Positions 29,020-41,338 are shown, counted from the first letter of the stretch. The stretch: 64,000 nucleotides of DNA from Gammaproteobacteria bacterium (GCA_029880855.1 JAOUNS010000002.1:392001-456000), one strand, 5' to 3'. The notes: generated by a model from the sequence alone, not told the origin. Numbers and translations are program-made.

Positions 29020-29376
29020 CTATTTTTTGATCATTTTGCGCGGACCCTTGCGAGTACGAGCATTCGTTTTTGTACGTTGACCACGCACCGGCAGTCCACG
29101 GCGATGACGGATACCACGGTAGCAACCCATATCCATCAAGCGCTTGATATTCATGGAAACTTCACGGCGCAAATCACCTTCAACAGTGAATTTGGCCACT
29201 TCATTACGCAGAGTTTCCACCTCAGGCTCAGCCAAATCCTTGACTTTGGTGGTTGGGGCAATGCCCGCAGCCTGACAGATTTCCTGCGCCCTGGTGCGCC
29301 CGATGCCATAGATCGACGTCAGAGCAATCACTGTATGCTTGTTTACCGGTATGTTGATACCTGCTATACGGGCCAT
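29020..29376 (-). CDS. rpsM: 30S ribosomal protein S13
   Basis: S13 lies in the head of the 30S subunit and contacts the P-site tRNA. The 118-residue product begins [20 protein letters not shown] and ends in the basic [16 protein letters not shown] tail. It is the first large gene of the alpha operon, downstream of a candidate promoter and a leader of about 50 nt where S4 may act. Confidence 0.97.
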   Translation of the reverse strand: MARIAGINIPVNKHTVIALTSIYGIGRTRAQEICQAAGIAPTTKVKDLAEPEVETLRNEVAKFTVEGDLRREVSMNIKRLMDMGCYRGIRHRRGLPVRGQRTKTNARTRKGPRKMIKK

Positions 29377-29434
29377 CTAGCCACTCCTAAACACAAATCA
29401 AACCCACTCACGCGCAGAGCGCATGAAACGGGCA

Positions 29435-29463
29435 ATTCTACTGATAACCGCCTGTCCCCGCAA
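29435..29463 (-). promoter_or_regulatory. Candidate alpha-operon promoter before rpsM
   Basis: On the minus strand TTGCGG (29463-29458) and TAGAAT (29440-29435) are 17 bp apart. The leader up to rpsM contains a small GCGC-TCT-GCGC hairpin. The 149-bp rpmJ-rpsM gap is the widest in the spc-alpha run, which supports a control region here. Confidence 0.55.
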
Positions 29464-29525
29464 GACTTCCCGCACTTTACAGTGGAAAAATCCCGGCAAC
29501 AGAACCCCTTATAACCTTATGGCTA

Positions 29526-29639
29526 TTAACCCTGTCGTTGTTTGTGGCGCGGATCCTTGCAAATTACCCGCACTACACCATTACGGCGAATGATTTTGCA
29601 TTCACGACACAGTTTTTTAACAGATGCACGTACTTTCAT
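29526..29639 (-). CDS. rpmJ: 50S ribosomal protein L36
   Basis: L36 is the smallest 50S protein. The 37-residue product starts [19 protein letters not shown] and has the zinc ligands C11, C14, C27 and H32 or H33, so this is the zinc-binding form. GGAG lies 6 nt before the ATG. It follows secY, as at the end of the spc operon. Confidence 0.95.
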   Translation of the reverse strand: MKVRASVKKLCRECKIIRRNGVVRVICKDPRHKQRQG

Positions 29640-29663
29640 GCCAAACTCCAAATAATCGCTTGC

Positions 29664-31013
29664 CTAGCGCCCCAGGCCACTCCGGCCATGCCCCTTGAGG
29701 TTGGCCTTCTTCATCAAACCTTCATACTGGTGCGACATCATATGTGCCTGCACCTGTGACATAAAGTCCATTACCACGACTACAATAATAAGTAACGACG
29801 TTCCGCCAAAGTAAAAAGGCACATTCCAGTTCAATATCAAAATTTCGGGCAATAAACATACCGCGGTAATGTAGACTGCACCCACAAATGTTAAACGGCC
29901 CAATATCGTGTCAATATGGCGAGCCGTCTGCTCCCCGGGTCGAATTCCAGGAATAAATGCACCTGACCGCTTCAGGTTATCTGCCGTTTCTTTCGGATTG
30001 AACATCAACGCCGTATAGAAAAAACAGAAGAAAATAATCGCAGCTGCATACAACATTACATATATTGGCTGCCCGGGTGACAGTTTTGCTGCAACATCCT
30101 GCAACCAGCCAATACCCGGGCCATCAGCCGCACCACCAAACCAGCCGGCTATCGTAGCCGGGAACAGGATTATCGCAGAAGCAAAAATCGGTGGAATTAC
30201 GCCTGCCATATTAATTTTCAGAGGCAAATGCGTAGACTGCGCCTGCATTAATTTACGTCCCTGCTGGCGTTTTGCATAGTGTACAGTAATCCGGCGCTGA
30301 CCGCGTTCCATAAATATCACAAATGCGATAACCGCCAGACTCAATAAAAACAACAACAGAATAAATGCGTGGCTCATCTGCCCTGAAGAACCTTGTTCCA
30401 TAACACTCGCAAGCGCTTGTGGCAGTCCCGCTACGATACCGGCAAAAATGATCATTGAGATACCGTTGCCAATACCACGCTCAGTAACCTGTTCACCCAA
30501 CCACATGAGGAACATGGTACCGGTAACCAATGTAATCACTGTCGTAAAATAGAAGGTGTTGTGATCAATAATCACCAGACCTTCCTGTCGTGACAGGGCT
30601 ACTGCAACACCAAGCGCCTGAAACGTAGCCAGTCCAAGCGTGCCAATACGCGTATACTGTGTAATCTTGCGACGACCGGCAGCCCCTTCCTTGCTCAGCT
30701 GCTCCAGTTTCGGATGCACTTTGGTCAACAACTGGATAATAATCGACGCCGAAATATACGGCATGATACCCAAGGCAAACAATGACAACCGTTCCAGCGC
30801 GCCACCACCGAACATGTTAAACATGCCAAGAATGGTATCTCGCTGTGACTGAAACATCTGCGCCAAAGTCTGTGGGTCGATCCCGGGTACGGTTATAAAT
30901 GAGCCAACCCGGAATACAAGCAATGCCCCAATGACGAAGAAAATTCGATGCCGCAACTCGGTCAAACGACCGGAGGCCATCGCTTCGGCTACAGCTGCGC
31001 GTGATTGCCCCAT
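29664..31013 (-). CDS. secY: Preprotein translocase subunit SecY
   Basis: SecY forms the protein-conducting channel of the inner membrane with SecE (encoded at 56.1 kb). The 449-residue protein has ten membrane helices, with [29 protein letters not shown] and [17 protein letters not shown] as family marks. Its start overlaps the rplO stop by one base (TAATG), implying coupled translation. It is the penultimate gene of the spc operon. Confidence 0.98.
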   Translation of the reverse strand: MGQSRAAVAEAMASGRLTELRHRIFFVIGALLVFRVGSFITVPGIDPQTLAQMFQSQRDTILGMFNMFGGGALERLSLFALGIMPYISASIIIQLLTKVHPKLEQLSKEGAAGRRKITQYTRIGTLGLATFQALGVAVALSRQEGLVIIDHNTFYFTTVITLVTGTMFLMWLGEQVTERGIGNGISMIIFAGIVAGLPQALASVMEQGSSGQMSHAFILLLFLLSLAVIAFVIFMERGQRRITVHYAKRQQGRKLMQAQSTHLPLKINMAGVIPPIFASAIILFPATIAGWFGGAADGPGIGWLQDVAAKLSPGQPIYVMLYAAAIIFFCFFYTALMFNPKETADNLKRSGAFIPGIRPGEQTARHIDTILGRLTFVGAVYITAVCLLPEILILNWNVPFYFGGTSLLIIVVVVMDFMSQVQAHMMSHQYEGLMKKANLKGHGRSGLGR

Positions 31014-31447
31014 TATTCCTCGACTTTTCCGCCGGCAGCTTCAATCGCCTGGCGGGCACCTTTCGTGACCGAAATACCCTTAAGGGTAACTTTCTTGTCC
31101 AGCTTGCCGGCGAGCATCACACGGGCGCGCTTGATATTACGGCTGATTAAATTAGCCGCTTTCAGCACATCCAAATCAATCACATCGGCGTCGACTGTGT
31201 TTAACTCATGCAAACGTACTTCAGCGGTTGCACGGGCCATCCGTGAACTAAAGCCGACTTTGGGCAGACGGCGATGCAAAGGCATCTGACCACCCTCAAA
31301 TCCGACCTTGTGGAATCCACCGGCACGTGATTTCTGACCTTTATGACCGCGACCCGCTGTTTTGCCGAAACCGGAGCCGATACCACGACCGAGTCGCTTG
31401 GCGGCGCTTTTTGCACCTTTAGCAGGCTTAATAGTGTTTAAATACAT
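31013..31447 (-). CDS. rplO: 50S ribosomal protein L15
   Basis: The 144-residue product begins [20 protein letters not shown] and has the glycine-rich [22 protein letters not shown] segment typical of L15, a late assembly protein of 50S. It sits between rpmD and secY. Confidence 0.97.
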   Translation of the reverse strand: MYLNTIKPAKGAKSAAKRLGRGIGSGFGKTAGRGHKGQKSRAGGFHKVGFEGGQMPLHRRLPKVGFSSRMARATAEVRLHELNTVDADVIDLDVLKAANLISRNIKRARVMLAGKLDKKVTLKGISVTKGARQAIEAAGGKVEE

Positions 31448-31450
31448 GGT

Positions 31451-31639
31451 TTAGTTCTCCTCAACAGATACCATATAGGAGATTTTATTAATCATGCCGC
31501 GCACTGACGGGGTATCTTCCACCTCAACAGTATGGTGCATGCGACGCAGGCCCAAACCGATAGCACATGCCTTATGCGAGGCCAGGCGGCCATTTGTGCT
31601 GCGGGTAAGGGTTACCTTGACTGTCTTTTTGCTTGCCAT
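31451..31639 (-). CDS. rpmD: 50S ribosomal protein L30
   Basis: The 62-residue product contains [20 protein letters not shown] and [20 protein letters not shown], characteristic of bacterial L30. It lies 4 bp after rpsE and 3 bp before rplO in the standard order. Confidence 0.96.
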   Translation of the reverse strand: MASKKTVKVTLTRSTNGRLASHKACAIGLGLRRMHHTVEVEDTPSVRGMINKISYMVSVEEN

Positions 31640-31643
31640 GGTT

Positions 31644-32150
31644 TTATTCCATTATTTCTTTAACTGTCTTACCGCGTTTGGCAGCAACATCCTCGGGTGA
31701 AGACATCGCAGCCAAACCTTTAATTGTTGCATTTACAACATTGATAGGGTTGCTGCTGCCAATACATTTGGCCAGTACGTTATGGACGCCGACAACATCA
31801 AACACAGCGCGCATCGGACCACCGGCAATAACTCCGGTACCTTCAGAGGCAGGCTGCATAAAAACTTTGGCAGCTCCGTGTTCAGCGACAATCGGATACT
31901 GCAGAGTTCCATTTACCAGAGGCACAGTCTTCATGTTTTTACGTGCGCTTTCCATCGCCTTTTGTATAGCGACCGGCACTTCACGCGCCTTGCCACGCCC
32001 AACACCAACACGACCATTGCCATCACCAACTACAGTCAATGCAGAAAAACCGAAAATCCGGCCGCCTTTGACTACTTTGGCAACGCGGCGAATCCCAACC
32101 AGACGTTCCTGCAACCCATCTGCACTCTGTGTATCTTCAAAACCTGCCAT
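31644..32150 (-). CDS. rpsE: 30S ribosomal protein S5
   Basis: S5 lies at the mRNA entry and affects decoding fidelity. The 168-residue product carries [20 protein letters not shown] (double-stranded RNA-binding domain) and [19 protein letters not shown]. Residues in the spectinomycin-binding loop look normal. Confidence 0.97.
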   Translation of the reverse strand: MAGFEDTQSADGLQERLVGIRRVAKVVKGGRIFGFSALTVVGDGNGRVGVGRGKAREVPVAIQKAMESARKNMKTVPLVNGTLQYPIVAEHGAAKVFMQPASEGTGVIAGGPMRAVFDVVGVHNVLAKCIGSSNPINVVNATIKGLAAMSSPEDVAAKRGKTVKEIME

Positions 32151-32167
32151 AGCGCAACCTTATATAT

Positions 32168-32521
32168 TTAGAATTCCAAACCAGCTTCGCGTGCTGCATC
32201 AGCCAATGCTTTCACACGACCATGATACTTAAATCCGGACCGATCAAACGCAACGCGAGTTACGCCGGCGGCCTTGGCCTTTTCAGCAATCAGCTTGCCA
32301 ACCTTGGCGGCGGCATCTGCATTACCAGTATATTTCAGCCCCTGCTTCACATCAGCCTGTACGGTTGATGCGGCAGCAAGAACTTTTTCACTGCCTGGCG
32401 CAATAACCTGAGCATAAATGTGACGAGGAGTACGATGCACACACAGACGGTATACACCCAGTTCCTGAATCTTCGCTCTGGTACGTTTTGCCCGACGAAT
32501 ACGTGTAATCTTCTTGTCCAT
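32168..32521 (-). CDS. rplR: 50S ribosomal protein L18
   Basis: L18 binds 5S rRNA. The 117-residue product starts [20 protein letters not shown] and contains [11 protein letters not shown] and [20 protein letters not shown]. The ATG at 32521 gives the E. coli length; an in-frame TTG two codons upstream is less likely. Confidence 0.96.
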   Translation of the reverse strand: MDKKITRIRRAKRTRAKIQELGVYRLCVHRTPRHIYAQVIAPGSEKVLAAASTVQADVKQGLKYTGNADAAAKVGKLIAEKAKAAGVTRVAFDRSGFKYHGRVKALADAAREAGLEF

Positions 32522-32536
32522 TGACAAATCCTGCCT

Positions 32537-33064
32537 TTATTTCTTCTTGGCTTCTTTACGGATGATATGCTCATCCGAATATTTAACGCCCTTGCCCTTG
32601 TAGGGTTCCGGCGGACGATAAGCACGAATTTCGGCAGCTACCTGTCCGACCTTCTGCTTGTCGATGCCCTTGATAAGTACTTCAGTCTGACTCGGGGTTT
32701 CAATAGTCACACCTTCCGGAACCGGGTATGCAACCGGATGTGAAAAACCGAGAGTCAGGTTTAAAACCTTACCCTGTGCCTGAGCACGATAACCTACACC
32801 AACCAGCTCCAGTTTCTTTTGGAAACCTTCACTCACACCAGTCAGCATATTACGAACTACAGCGCGAGCCGTACCGGTTTGGGCAATAGCGCCCATTTGT
32901 TCTGCACGCGGCTTGAAGACCAGCTCATTATCCTGCTGGGATACTTCAACCAGAGGATGAACATGGTGTTCCATTGCACCTTTGCTGCCCTTCACGCTGA
33001 TATGCTGTTCACTGATTGAAACCTGCACACCACTCGGAATAGAAATCGGGGTAATTCTTGCCAT
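32537..33064 (-). CDS. rplF: 50S ribosomal protein L6
   Basis: The 175-residue product has the two-repeat L6 fold and the diagnostic C-terminal YRPPEPYKGKGVKYSDEHI segment. L6 sits near the factor-binding site of 50S. Standard position between rpsH and rplR. Confidence 0.97.
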   Translation of the reverse strand: MARITPISIPSGVQVSISEQHISVKGSKGAMEHHVHPLVEVSQQDNELVFKPRAEQMGAIAQTGTARAVVRNMLTGVSEGFQKKLELVGVGYRAQAQGKVLNLTLGFSHPVAYPVPEGVTIETPSQTEVLIKGIDKQKVGQVAAEIRAYRPPEPYKGKGVKYSDEHIIRKEAKKK

Positions 33065-33076
33065 GTCACTACTCCT

Positions 33077-33469
33077 TTACTGTACGTAACACAGCACCTC
33101 ACCGCCGTGACCAGCCTTGCGTGCAGCACGCTCAGTCATCACACCGGCAGAGGTGGAAATAATTGCAATACCCAAACCGCCCATAATCGTCGGCAGTTCG
33201 TCCTTACCTTTATAGATTCGCAGGCCAGGACGGCTGATGCGCTTGATCTGCTCAATAACCGGTTTACCCTGGTAATATTTCAGCTCAATATTCAGCGCAG
33301 GCTTAGAATCCTCATCCTGTCTGGAAAAATCTACAATATAACCTTCATCCTTAAGCACAACGGCAATAGCCTGCTTCTGCTTGGAAAAGGGAATAACGAC
33401 TGATGTCTTGCCGGCAGCCAGTCCATTGCGGATGCGGGTCAACATATCAGCTATTGGGTCAGTCATCAT
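33077..33469 (-). CDS. rpsH: 30S ribosomal protein S8
   Basis: S8 is a central-domain 16S rRNA binder and, in E. coli, the translational repressor of the spc operon. The 130-residue product starts [16 protein letters not shown] and ends with [20 protein letters not shown]. The ATG at 33469, behind GAGGAG, gives the usual length; a longer in-frame reading overlapping rpsN is rejected. Confidence 0.96.
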   Translation of the reverse strand: MMTDPIADMLTRIRNGLAAGKTSVVIPFSKQKQAIAVVLKDEGYIVDFSRQDEDSKPALNIELKYYQGKPVIEQIKRISRPGLRIYKGKDELPTIMGGLGIAIISTSAGVMTERAARKAGHGGEVLCYVQ

Positions 33470-33501
33470 AATCTGAATCTCCTCTCTTGTTCCCAGTCCG
33501 C

Positions 33502-33807
33502 TTACCAACTGGCCTTGTGCAGACCTGGAACATCACCGCGCATGGCGGCTTCACGCAGCTTGTTGCGGCACAGTCCGAATTTACGATACACGGCATGTGG
33601 ACGACCAGTCACACGACACCGACGCTGTATACGAGACGGACTGGCATCGCGAGGCAACTGCTGCAGTTTGCGTTGCGCTTCCATACGCTCTTCATAACCC
33701 AGATTTGGGTTTTTCACAGCAGCCTTGAGCGCAGAACGCTTGTCAGCGAATTTCTTCACAGTCTTGATGCGTTTCTTTTCACGTTCAATCATTGAAATCT
33801 TAGCCAT
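33502..33807 (-). CDS. rpsN: 30S ribosomal protein S14 (zinc-independent form)
   Basis: The 101-residue product is the long, cysteine-poor proteobacterial form. It contains [20 protein letters not shown] and [21 protein letters not shown], with no CxxC pairs. It lies between rplE and rpsH. Confidence 0.97.
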   Translation of the reverse strand: MAKISMIEREKKRIKTVKKFADKRSALKAAVKNPNLGYEERMEAQRKLQQLPRDASPSRIQRRCRVTGRPHAVYRKFGLCRNKLREAAMRGDVPGLHKASW

Positions 33808-33818
33808 AACCTCGCCTC

Positions 33819-34364
33819 TTAATTCTTGCCTTTCAAAGGAAAGTTAAACGCTTCAAGTAAAGCGCGACCTTCCTCATCAGTCTTGGCTGTTGTAGTAATA
33901 GTGATATCCAGACCCCGGATCATGTCAATTTTATCGTAATCGATTTCCGGGAAAATGATCTGCTCATGCACACCCATACTGTAATTACCACGACCGTCAA
34001 ATGATTTTGGATTGAGTCCACGAAAATCACGAATACGCGGAATCGAAATACTAACCAGACGATCAAGGAATTCATACATACGCTCACGACGCAGCGTAAC
34101 CTTACACCCGATCGGCCAGCCTTCACGGATTTTGAAACCTGCGACCGATTTACGAGCCTTATTGACAACAGGCCTTTGACCGGCAATTTTGGTCATATCC
34201 GAAACAGCATGTTCCATGATCTTTTTGTCACCAACCGCTTCACCAACACCCATATTCAGCGTGATTTTGGTAATACGCGGTACTTCCATGACACTCTTGT
34301 ATCCAAACTTGTCCATCAATTGCTTGATGACATTTTCTCTATAAAACTCTTGTAACCTGCTCAT
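33819..34364 (-). CDS. rplE: 50S ribosomal protein L5
   Basis: L5 binds 5S rRNA and contacts P-site tRNA. The 181-residue product contains [40 protein letters not shown] and [20 protein letters not shown]. Spacing to rplX is 29 bp, near where S8 represses in E. coli. Confidence 0.97.
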   Translation of the reverse strand: MSRLQEFYRENVIKQLMDKFGYKSVMEVPRITKITLNMGVGEAVGDKKIMEHAVSDMTKIAGQRPVVNKARKSVAGFKIREGWPIGCKVTLRRERMYEFLDRLVSISIPRIRDFRGLNPKSFDGRGNYSMGVHEQIIFPEIDYDKIDMIRGLDITITTTAKTDEEGRALLEAFNFPLKGKN

Positions 34365-34393
34365 TTTCTGTTACCTGTGTTCACTATAACCAA

Positions 34394-34714
34394 TCAGGCG
34401 TCAAGCACTTCGCCGTTGGATTTGAAATAACGCACCTTGCGACCGTCTTCCAGAACCTTGATTCCGACGCGATCAGCCTTTCCGGTTGTCGGATTAACCA
34501 GGGCAACATTGGAAATATGAACCGGCATTTCACGGTCGACAATACCCCCGGGAACGCCTGCGTTGGGATTTCCACGCTGGTGTTTTTTGGCAATATTGAT
34601 GTTTTCCACGACGACGCGGTCATCCTCATCAATTACACGGACAACATTCCCGGTCTTACCCTTGTCTTTACCGGTAAGAACGACGACGCTGTCACCTTTC
34701 TTGATCTTTTTCAT
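34394..34714 (-). CDS. rplX: 50S ribosomal protein L24
   Basis: The 106-residue product has a KOW motif ([18 protein letters not shown]) and [20 protein letters not shown]. The ATG at 34714 has GAGGA at proper distance; the in-frame TTG two codons upstream would be too close. L24 starts 50S assembly. Confidence 0.96.
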   Translation of the reverse strand: MKKIKKGDSVVVLTGKDKGKTGNVVRVIDEDDRVVVENINIAKKHQRGNPNAGVPGGIVDREMPVHISNVALVNPTTGKADRVGIKVLEDGRKVRYFKSNGEVLDA

Positions 34715-34729
34715 TTCCAAATCCTCGCC

Positions 34730-35098
34730 TTATAACACTTCTGGCGCCAATGAAATAATTTTCATAAAGTTTTCGCTACGCAGCTCACGTGTGACTGGTC
34801 CGAAAATACGCGTACCTATCGGCTGTAACTGGTTATTCAACAGTACAGCAGCATTGCCGTCAAAACGGATCAACGATCCGTCGGGGCGACGCACGCCTTT
34901 CCTGGTACGTACAACGACCGCATTGAAAACGTCACCTTTCTTAACACGGCCACGAGGAATCGCTTCCTTTACGCTGACCTTGATAACATCACCAATACCC
35001 GCATAGCGACGCTTGGAACCGCCAAGCACCTTAATACACTGAACCCGACGCGCACCGCTATTATCTGCAACGTCTAGCATTGTCTGCATCTGAATCAT
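34730..35098 (-). CDS. rplN: 50S ribosomal protein L14
   Basis: The 122-residue product begins [19 protein letters not shown], an L14 signature, with [21 protein letters not shown]14 contacts 16S rRNA at an intersubunit bridge. It is the first gene of the classical spc set; no separate promoter is evident in the 36-bp gap after rpsQ. Confidence 0.97.
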   Translation of the reverse strand: MIQMQTMLDVADNSGARRVQCIKVLGGSKRRYAGIGDVIKVSVKEAIPRGRVKKGDVFNAVVVRTRKGVRRPDGSLIRFDGNAAVLLNNQLQPIGTRIFGPVTRELRSENFMKIISLAPEVL

Positions 35099-35134
35099 GA
35101 CGGACTCCGCAATTCCTTAAAATATAAACCTGGA

Positions 35135-35398
35135 CTATGCCTCTGTGGCGCGCTCAACAACTGAAACCAGCGTCCAGGACTTGGTCTTGGACAGCGGGCG
35201 ACACTCTTTAATGGTTACTGTATCGCCCATGTTGCAATCGTTATTTTCGTCATGCGCATGCAGTTTGGTGGAACGGCGGACATACTTGCCATATACCGGA
35301 TGCTTAACACGACGTTCTACCAATACGGTAATACTCTTGTTCATTTTGTTGCTGACAACACGACCCATCAGCGTACGTTCTGTCTTCTGCTCGCTCAT
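35135..35398 (-). CDS. rpsQ: 30S ribosomal protein S17
   Basis: The 87-residue product has the S17 OB fold with [20 protein letters not shown] and [19 protein letters not shown]. Its ATG overlaps the rpmC stop by one base (TAATG). It ends the classical S10 gene set. Confidence 0.97.
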   Translation of the reverse strand: MSEQKTERTLMGRVVSNKMNKSITVLVERRVKHPVYGKYVRRSTKLHAHDENNDCNMGDTVTIKECRPLSKTKSWTLVSVVERATEA

Positions 35399-35592
35399 TA
35401 TGCGTTACCTGCTTTCTCTTTCAGCACAGTTTTGATACGTGCAATATTTCTGCGAACTTCCTGCATCTGGTGCGGACGGGACAACTGACCTGCACCACGC
35501 TGCATACGCAGATTAAACTGAGCTTCCAGTTCGCCCAGCAATTCTTTATTGAGCTCTTCAACGCTCTTGTTTCGTAATTCATTCACTTTCAT
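35398..35592 (-). CDS. rpmC: 50S ribosomal protein L29
   Basis: The 64-residue two-helix protein contains [15 protein letters not shown] and a [12 protein letters not shown] end. L29 lies at the tunnel exit, beside the SRP and trigger-factor dock. It overlaps the rplP stop and the rpsQ start by single bases. Confidence 0.96.
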   Translation of the reverse strand: MKVNELRNKSVEELNKELLGELEAQFNLRMQRGAGQLSRPHQMQEVRRNIARIKTVLKEKAGNA

Positions 35593-36005
35593 TACATCAC
35601 CGTCCGTATTACAAAGGTGGTTGCAATCGGTAATTTGGCAGCAGCAAGCTTGAACGCTTCACGCGCAATTTCCTCAGACACACCTTCCATTTCATAGAGC
35701 ATACGTCCCGGCTGAATCTGGGCAACCCAATATTCCACGTTACCCTTACCTTTACCCTGACGAACTTCTAATGGTTTCTGCGTAATCGGCTTGTCAGGAA
35801 ATACGCGGATCCATATCTTGCCACCACGTTTAACATGACGGGTCATCGCACGACGAGCAGCCTCGATCTGACGAGCGGTTAAGCGGCCACGGCCTGTTGC
35901 TTTCAGACCATATTCGCCAAAGCTGACCTTACTGCCACGAACAGCAAGCCCGCGGTTGCGGCCTTTCTGCTGCTTACGAAACTTTGTACGTTTTGGTTGT
36001 AACAT
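35592..36005 (-). CDS. rplP: 50S ribosomal protein L16
   Basis: The 137-residue product starts [20 protein letters not shown] and contains [30 protein letters not shown]16 positions the A-site tRNA elbow. An Arg in the PQ-like hydroxylation region seems conserved, but modification cannot be judged. Confidence 0.97.
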   Translation of the reverse strand: MLQPKRTKFRKQQKGRNRGLAVRGSKVSFGEYGLKATGRGRLTARQIEAARRAMTRHVKRGGKIWIRVFPDKPITQKPLEVRQGKGKGNVEYWVAQIQPGRMLYEMEGVSEEIAREAFKLAAAKLPIATTFVIRTVM

Positions 36006-36023
36006 TGCTAATCAATCCTCTGC

Positions 36024-36704
36024 TTAACCGGCTGCACTGTTTTTGCCGGAAGTAGTATCTTCCTCTTCCTGCATGCCAATAATTTCGCCTTTGAAAATCC
36101 AAACTTTCACACCAATGATGCCGTAAGTTGTGGAGGCTTCAGCAAAGCCATAATCAATATCAGCGCGCAGTGTATGGAGAGGCACACGACCTTCGCGATA
36201 CCACTCGGCACGGGCAATTTCCGCACCATTCAAACGACCGGATACATTTACTTTTACACCTTGAGCACCAAGCCGCATCGTATTGCCTACGGCACGTTTC
36301 ATGGCACGGCGGAACATAATACGTCGTTCCAGCTGTTGCGCAATACCTTCAGCTACCAGCTGTGCATCCAATTCAGGTTTACGAATCTCTTCGATATTGA
36401 TATGTACCTTGGGCAAACCCATCATCTGGGTCACTTCATGGCGCAGGCGCTCGATATCCTCACCCTTCTTGCCGATGACCAAACCCGGACGAGCGGTAAA
36501 TACAGTAATATTCGCGCTGCCTGCGGTTCGTTCAATCTGAATGCGACTGACAGAGGCCTGAGCCAGCTTCTTTTTCAGGAACGCACGTACTGTCAAATCA
36601 CTATTGAGGAAATTCGCGTAATCACGGTTGTCGGCATACCACTTTGATGTGTAGTCCTTGACAATACCGAGACGAATACCTATTGGATGTACTTTCTGAC
36701 CCAT
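36024..36704 (-). CDS. rpsC: 30S ribosomal protein S3
   Basis: S3 forms the mRNA entry with S4 and S5. The 226-residue product has [20 protein letters not shown], a KH domain with [19 protein letters not shown], and the C-terminal [11 protein letters not shown] segment. Confidence 0.97.
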   Translation of the reverse strand: MGQKVHPIGIRLGIVKDYTSKWYADNRDYANFLNSDLTVRAFLKKKLAQASVSRIQIERTAGSANITVFTARPGLVIGKKGEDIERLRHEVTQMMGLPKVHINIEEIRKPELDAQLVAEGIAQQLERRIMFRRAMKRAVGNTMRLGAQGVKVNVSGRLNGAEIARAEWYREGRVPLHTLRADIDYGFAEASTTYGIIGVKVWIFKGEIIGMQEEEDTTSGKNSAAG

Positions 36705-36717
36705 GCCAGTCTCTCTC

Positions 36718-37053
36718 TTACTTTTCGCCGACCATCACAGTAATGTGACTGGTACGTTTAATAATATGGTTAACACGTCCCTTTGCTCGCGGACGCCACC
36801 GACGCATTGTAGGGCCCTGATCAACGAAGATGGTCTTCACCTTCAGCTCATCAATATCGGCACCTTCATTATGTTCAGCATTTGCAATAGCTGACTCCAA
36901 TACTTTTTTGATAATTCCGGCGGCTTTTTTGGAACTAAACGCCAGAATTTCCAGGGCACGTTCAACCGGTAATCCGCGAACCTGATCTGCTACCAGACGG
37001 CATTTCTGCGGTGAGATACGTGCATGTTTTAATCGCGCTGCAACTTCCATCAT
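36718..37053 (-). CDS. rplV: 50S ribosomal protein L22
   Basis: The 111-residue product contains [20 protein letters not shown] and the tunnel-lining loop [15 protein letters not shown], where macrolide-resistance changes occur; no insertion or deletion is seen there. Two adjacent ATGs are possible starts. Confidence 0.96.
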   Translation of the reverse strand: MMEVAARLKHARISPQKCRLVADQVRGLPVERALEILAFSSKKAAGIIKKVLESAIANAEHNEGADIDELKVKTIFVDQGPTMRRWRPRAKGRVNHIIKRTSHITVMVGEK

Positions 37054-37062
37054 CTTTACCCT

Positions 37063-37335
37063 TTATTTGGCTTTCTTGTCCGCCACATGCCCCTTGTAGG
37101 CGCGGGTGGGAGCAAACTCGCCGAGCTTATGACCAATCATGTTTTCGGTAACCAGTACCGGTACATGCATACGACCATTATGTACCGCAATAGTCAGGCC
37201 AATCATGTCAGGGATGATCATGGAACGACGCGACCAGGTCTTGATCGGCTTTTTCGTATTGCTGTCTCTGGCATCCTGTACTTTCTTAACCAGGTGCAGG
37301 TCGACAAATGGACCTTTTCTAATTGAACGTGCCAC
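37063..37335 (-). CDS. rpsS: 30S ribosomal protein S19
   Basis: The 90-residue product begins with [19 protein letters not shown] and has [19 protein letters not shown] and [16 protein letters not shown]. The start codon is GTG at 37335. S19 works with S13 in the 30S head. Confidence 0.96.
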   Translation of the reverse strand: MARSIRKGPFVDLHLVKKVQDARDSNTKKPIKTWSRRSMIIPDMIGLTIAVHNGRMHVPVLVTENMIGHKLGEFAPTRAYKGHVADKKAK

Positions 37336-37361
37336 GGCTCTTTACTCTCTATTTAATCTGC

Positions 37362-38189
<828 letters not shown>

Positions 38190-38208
38190 AATACTCTTCC
38201 GTCAGATA

Positions 38209-38508
38209 TTACTCTGCACCCATAAAATTGATGTCCTGGCCGGCTTTAATGCGAACATATGCCTTGCGCCAGTTTTTACGTTTGCCCATTGCAAAGCGGC
38301 TGCGCTTGGTTTTACCGTTCACGTTGGTCACCTGAACAGACTCAACATCAACCTTCAGCAACAATTCAACGGCCTTTTTGATCTCCGGCTTGGTTGCATC
38401 GGGAGCCACTTTAAACACAACCTGATTGCACTGATCGGCAACCTGGTGCGCCTTTTCTGAAATATGAGGACCCAACAGCACTTTCATTAAGCGTTCCTGA
38501 TTACTCAT
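38209..38508 (-). CDS. rplW: 50S ribosomal protein L23
   Basis: L23 is the tunnel-exit docking protein for trigger factor and SRP. The 99-residue product contains [16 protein letters not shown] and [20 protein letters not shown]. Its ATG overlaps the rplD TGA by 4 nt. Confidence 0.96.
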   Translation of the reverse strand: MSNQERLMKVLLGPHISEKAHQVADQCNQVVFKVAPDATKPEIKKAVELLLKVDVESVQVTNVNGKTKRSRFAMGKRKNWRKAYVRIKAGQDINFMGAE

Positions 38509-39125
38509 GCCAAACTCTCCTCAAGTTTCTTGATAGCCGGCACTGTAGCCAGAACCTTATCAAAACGAACCAGATTAACCGGATCAACTGCACCTGCCTC
38601 GCTCAAGCCGACCTGATGCAGGTTGCGAGCGGCAAGATAAAGATTTTCTTCCATTTTCTCAGTCACAATCAGGACATTGTCCAGACCGAGTGTTTTGAGC
38701 TGACCAACCAGCATTTTGGTTTTGGGCTGCTCTACCGCAAAGTCATCCAGCACGATCAGTCGATCCTGGCGCACCAGTTCTGACAAAATCGAGCGCATGG
38801 CGGCACGGTACATTTTACGATTCACTTTCTGTGACCAGTCCTGCGGCTTTGCCGCAAAGGTCTTGCCACCTGTCCGCCACAGCGGGCTGCGAATTGTACC
38901 AGAACGCGCGCGTCCTGTACCCTTTTGTCGCCATGGTTTTGCACCACCGCCGCGAACTGCTGCGCGATTTTTGTGGGCACGGGTACCTGCTCGGCCACCG
39001 GCCAGATACGCGGTAACCACCTGGTGTACCAGACCTTCGTTAAATTCTGCGCCGAAAGCCAGATCGGCAACTTCCAGACCTTTTTTTGATGCCTGGCCAT
39101 TGGCAGTTGTTAGCTTCAGTTCCAT
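38505..39125 (-). CDS. rplD: 50S ribosomal protein L4
   Basis: L4 lines the exit tunnel with the loop seen here as [20 protein letters not shown]. The 206-residue product is normal in length. In E. coli, L4 also represses the S10 operon through its leader; no such leader is present upstream here because rpsJ directly follows tuf. The ATG at 39125 behind GAGG is preferred to a GTG one codon earlier. Confidence 0.96.
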   Translation of the reverse strand: MELKLTTANGQASKKGLEVADLAFGAEFNEGLVHQVVTAYLAGGRAGTRAHKNRAAVRGGGAKPWRQKGTGRARSGTIRSPLWRTGGKTFAAKPQDWSQKVNRKMYRAAMRSILSELVRQDRLIVLDDFAVEQPKTKMLVGQLKTLGLDNVLIVTEKMEENLYLAARNLHQVGLSEAGAVDPVNLVRFDKVLATVPAIKKLEESLA

Positions 39126-39136
39126 CACTTAACCTC

Positions 39137-39778
39137 TTAGCGCGCTTTTACCGAAGGACGAACGATTACATCGCTGCCTTTGGCGCCCGGCACCGCTCCC
39201 TTGACCAATAACAGATTACGCTCGCTGTCAATGCGGACGATCTCCAGGTTCTGGGACGTGCACTTTACATTACCCATATGACCGGCCATTCGCTTGCCTT
39301 TAAAAACGCGACCCGGCGTCTGGTTTTGACCAATCGAACCCGGGGCACGATGCGACAGCGAGTTACCATGCGTGGCATCCTGCATACGGAAATTATTACG
39401 TTTTACGTTACCCGCAAAACCTTTACCAATGCTGGTTCCAGTCACATCAATCTTCTGTCCGGCTTCAAAAATATCAACCTTGATTTCGCTGCCGGTGCTC
39501 AATTCTTCACCTTCACCGTCATCCAGACGGAATTCCCACAAACCACGACCAGCTTCAATACCCACCTTGGCAAAATGCCCGGCCTCTGGCTTGCTGATGC
39601 GATTGGACTTGCGAGTACCGGTTGTAACCTGTACCGCGCGATACCCGTCATTTTCGATATTCTTAAGGACGGTAACGCGATTTGGTTCAACCTCAATCAC
39701 GGTAACAGGCAATGATGCACCTTCATCTGTGAAGACACGGGTCATGCCGACCTTCCTACCTACTAAACCGATTGCCAT
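39137..39778 (-). CDS. rplC: 50S ribosomal protein L3
   Basis: L3 starts 50S assembly and reaches the peptidyl-transferase centre. The 213-residue product starts [20 protein letters not shown] and has [28 protein letters not shown]. The Gln in GQNQTPGR is the usual PrmB methylation site. Confidence 0.97.
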   Translation of the reverse strand: MAIGLVGRKVGMTRVFTDEGASLPVTVIEVEPNRVTVLKNIENDGYRAVQVTTGTRKSNRISKPEAGHFAKVGIEAGRGLWEFRLDDGEGEELSTGSEIKVDIFEAGQKIDVTGTSIGKGFAGNVKRNNFRMQDATHGNSLSHRAPGSIGQNQTPGRVFKGKRMAGHMGNVKCTSQNLEIVRIDSERNLLLVKGAVPGAKGSDVIVRPSVKAR

Positions 39779-39825
39779 CGTTCTCTCCAGTGACTGTCAC
39801 CAACTATCTGGCTTCAGCTCCTTAA

Positions 39826-40140
39826 TTATTGCAACTTAATCTGAACATCAACGCCAGCGGCCAGGTCCAGCTTCATCAATGCATCCACTGTCTTGTCAGT
39901 GGGATCAACAATATCCATCAACCGCTTGTGAGTACGCAATTCATACTGATCACGCGCATCCTTGTTAACGTGCGGAGAAATCAATACGGTAAAGCGTTCC
40001 ATCTTGGTCGGCAGCGGAATCGGGCCTTTTACCTGCGCACCAGTGCGCTTGGCGGTTTCCACGATCTCTTTGGCCGACTGATCAATCAGGCGATGATCGA
40101 AGGCTTTAAGACGAATACGAATGTTCTGATTTTTAGCCAT
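39826..40140 (-). CDS. rpsJ: 30S ribosomal protein S10
   Basis: S10 (NusE) serves in the 30S head and in antitermination with NusB. The 104-residue product has [27 protein letters not shown] and [20 protein letters not shown]. It lies just 7 nt after the tuf stop, so it is read from the str transcript without its own leader. Confidence 0.97.
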   Translation of the reverse strand: MAKNQNIRIRLKAFDHRLIDQSAKEIVETAKRTGAQVKGPIPLPTKMERFTVLISPHVNKDARDQYELRTHKRLMDIVDPTDKTVDALMKLDLAAGVDVQIKLQ

Positions 40141-40147
40141 GTTTTAT

Positions 40148-41338
40148 TTACTCAATAATCTTCGCAACAACGCCGGCGCCAACAGTACGACCGCCTTCAC
40201 GAATCGCAAAACGCAGACCTTCTTCCATCGCGATCGGGGCAATCAACGAAACGGTCATCTTCACGTTGTCACCCGGCATCACCATTTCTGTTCCTTCCGG
40301 CAGGTCGCACGCACCGGTGACGTCTGTCGTACGGAAGTAGAACTGCGGACGATATCCATTGAAGAACGGGGTATGACGGCCACCTTCGTCCTTGCTCAAT
40401 ACGTACACTTCCGCTTCAAACTTGGTGTGCGGCTTGATGGAACCCGGCTTGCACAGCACCTGACCACGTTCAACTTCTTCACGCTTGGTACCACGCAGCA
40501 GGACGCCCACGTTGTCACCCGCCTGACCCTGGTCAAGCAGCTTGCGGAACATTTCAACACCCGTTACGGTGGTGGAGGTGGTGTCTTTGATACCAACGAT
40601 TTCGACGGTATCACCCACCTTCACGATGCCGCGCTCAATACGACCGGTCACAACCGTACCACGACCTGAAATCGAGAAAACGTCTTCGATCGGCATCAGG
40701 AACGTGCCGTCTATCGCACGTTCGGGTTCCGGGAAGTAACTGTCCATTGCCGCAACCAGCTTTTCAATCGCCTGCGTGCCAATCTCAGAGGTGTCACCTT
40801 CCAGCGCTTTCAGCGCAGAACCGGTCACCACCGGAATGTCGTCACCCGGGAAGTCATAAGAGGAAAGCAGTTCACGCACTTCCATCTCCACCAGTTCCAG
40901 CAGTTCGGCGTCATCCACCATGTCGGCCTTGTTCAGGAACACAACAATGTACGGCACACCTACCTGACGGGACAGCAGAATGTGTTCACGTGTCTGCGGC
41001 ATCGGGCCGTCAGCCGCAGAACAGACCAGGATCGCGCCATCCATCTGCGCCGCACCGGTAATCATGTTCTTCACATAGTCTGCGTGGCCGGGGCAGTCGA
41101 CGTGGGCGTAGTGACGGGCGTCACTTTCGTATTCCACGTGCGCGGTCGCAATCGTGATACCACGGGCACGTTCTTCCGGCGCACTGTCAATGTTGGCGTA
41201 GTCTTTGAACTCACCACCATGCTTCTCGGCCATTACCTTCGTAATCGCCGCTGTCAGTGTCGTTTTACCGTGGTCGACGTGACCAATTGTGCCCACGTTC
41301 ACGTGGGGTTTATTGCGTTGAAATTTTTCCTTGGACAC
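40148..41338 (-). CDS. tuf: Elongation factor Tu (copy 1, str operon)
   Basis: EF-Tu delivers aminoacyl-tRNA to the ribosome. The 396-residue GTPase has GHVDHGKTT (18-26), DCPGHADY and NKADM motifs and three domains. The start is GTG at 41338, as in E. coli tuf genes. The coding sequence appears identical to the second copy at 56661-57851 except for the last codon and the stop (GAG TAA here, GAA TAG there). It lies between fusA and rpsJ. Confidence 0.98.
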   Translation of the reverse strand: MSKEKFQRNKPHVNVGTIGHVDHGKTTLTAAITKVMAEKHGGEFKDYANIDSAPEERARGITIATAHVEYESDARHYAHVDCPGHADYVKNMITGAAQMDGAILVCSAADGPMPQTREHILLSRQVGVPYIVVFLNKADMVDDAELLELVEMEVRELLSSYDFPGDDIPVVTGSALKALEGDTSEIGTQAIEKLVAAMDSYFPEPERAIDGTFLMPIEDVFSISGRGTVVTGRIERGIVKVGDTVEIVGIKDTTSTTVTGVEMFRKLLDQGQAGDNVGVLLRGTKREEVERGQVLCKPGSIKPHTKFEAEVYVLSKDEGGRHTPFFNGYRPQFYFRTTDVTGACDLPEGTEMVMPGDNVKMTVSLIAPIAMEEGLRFAIREGGRTVGAGVVAKIIE

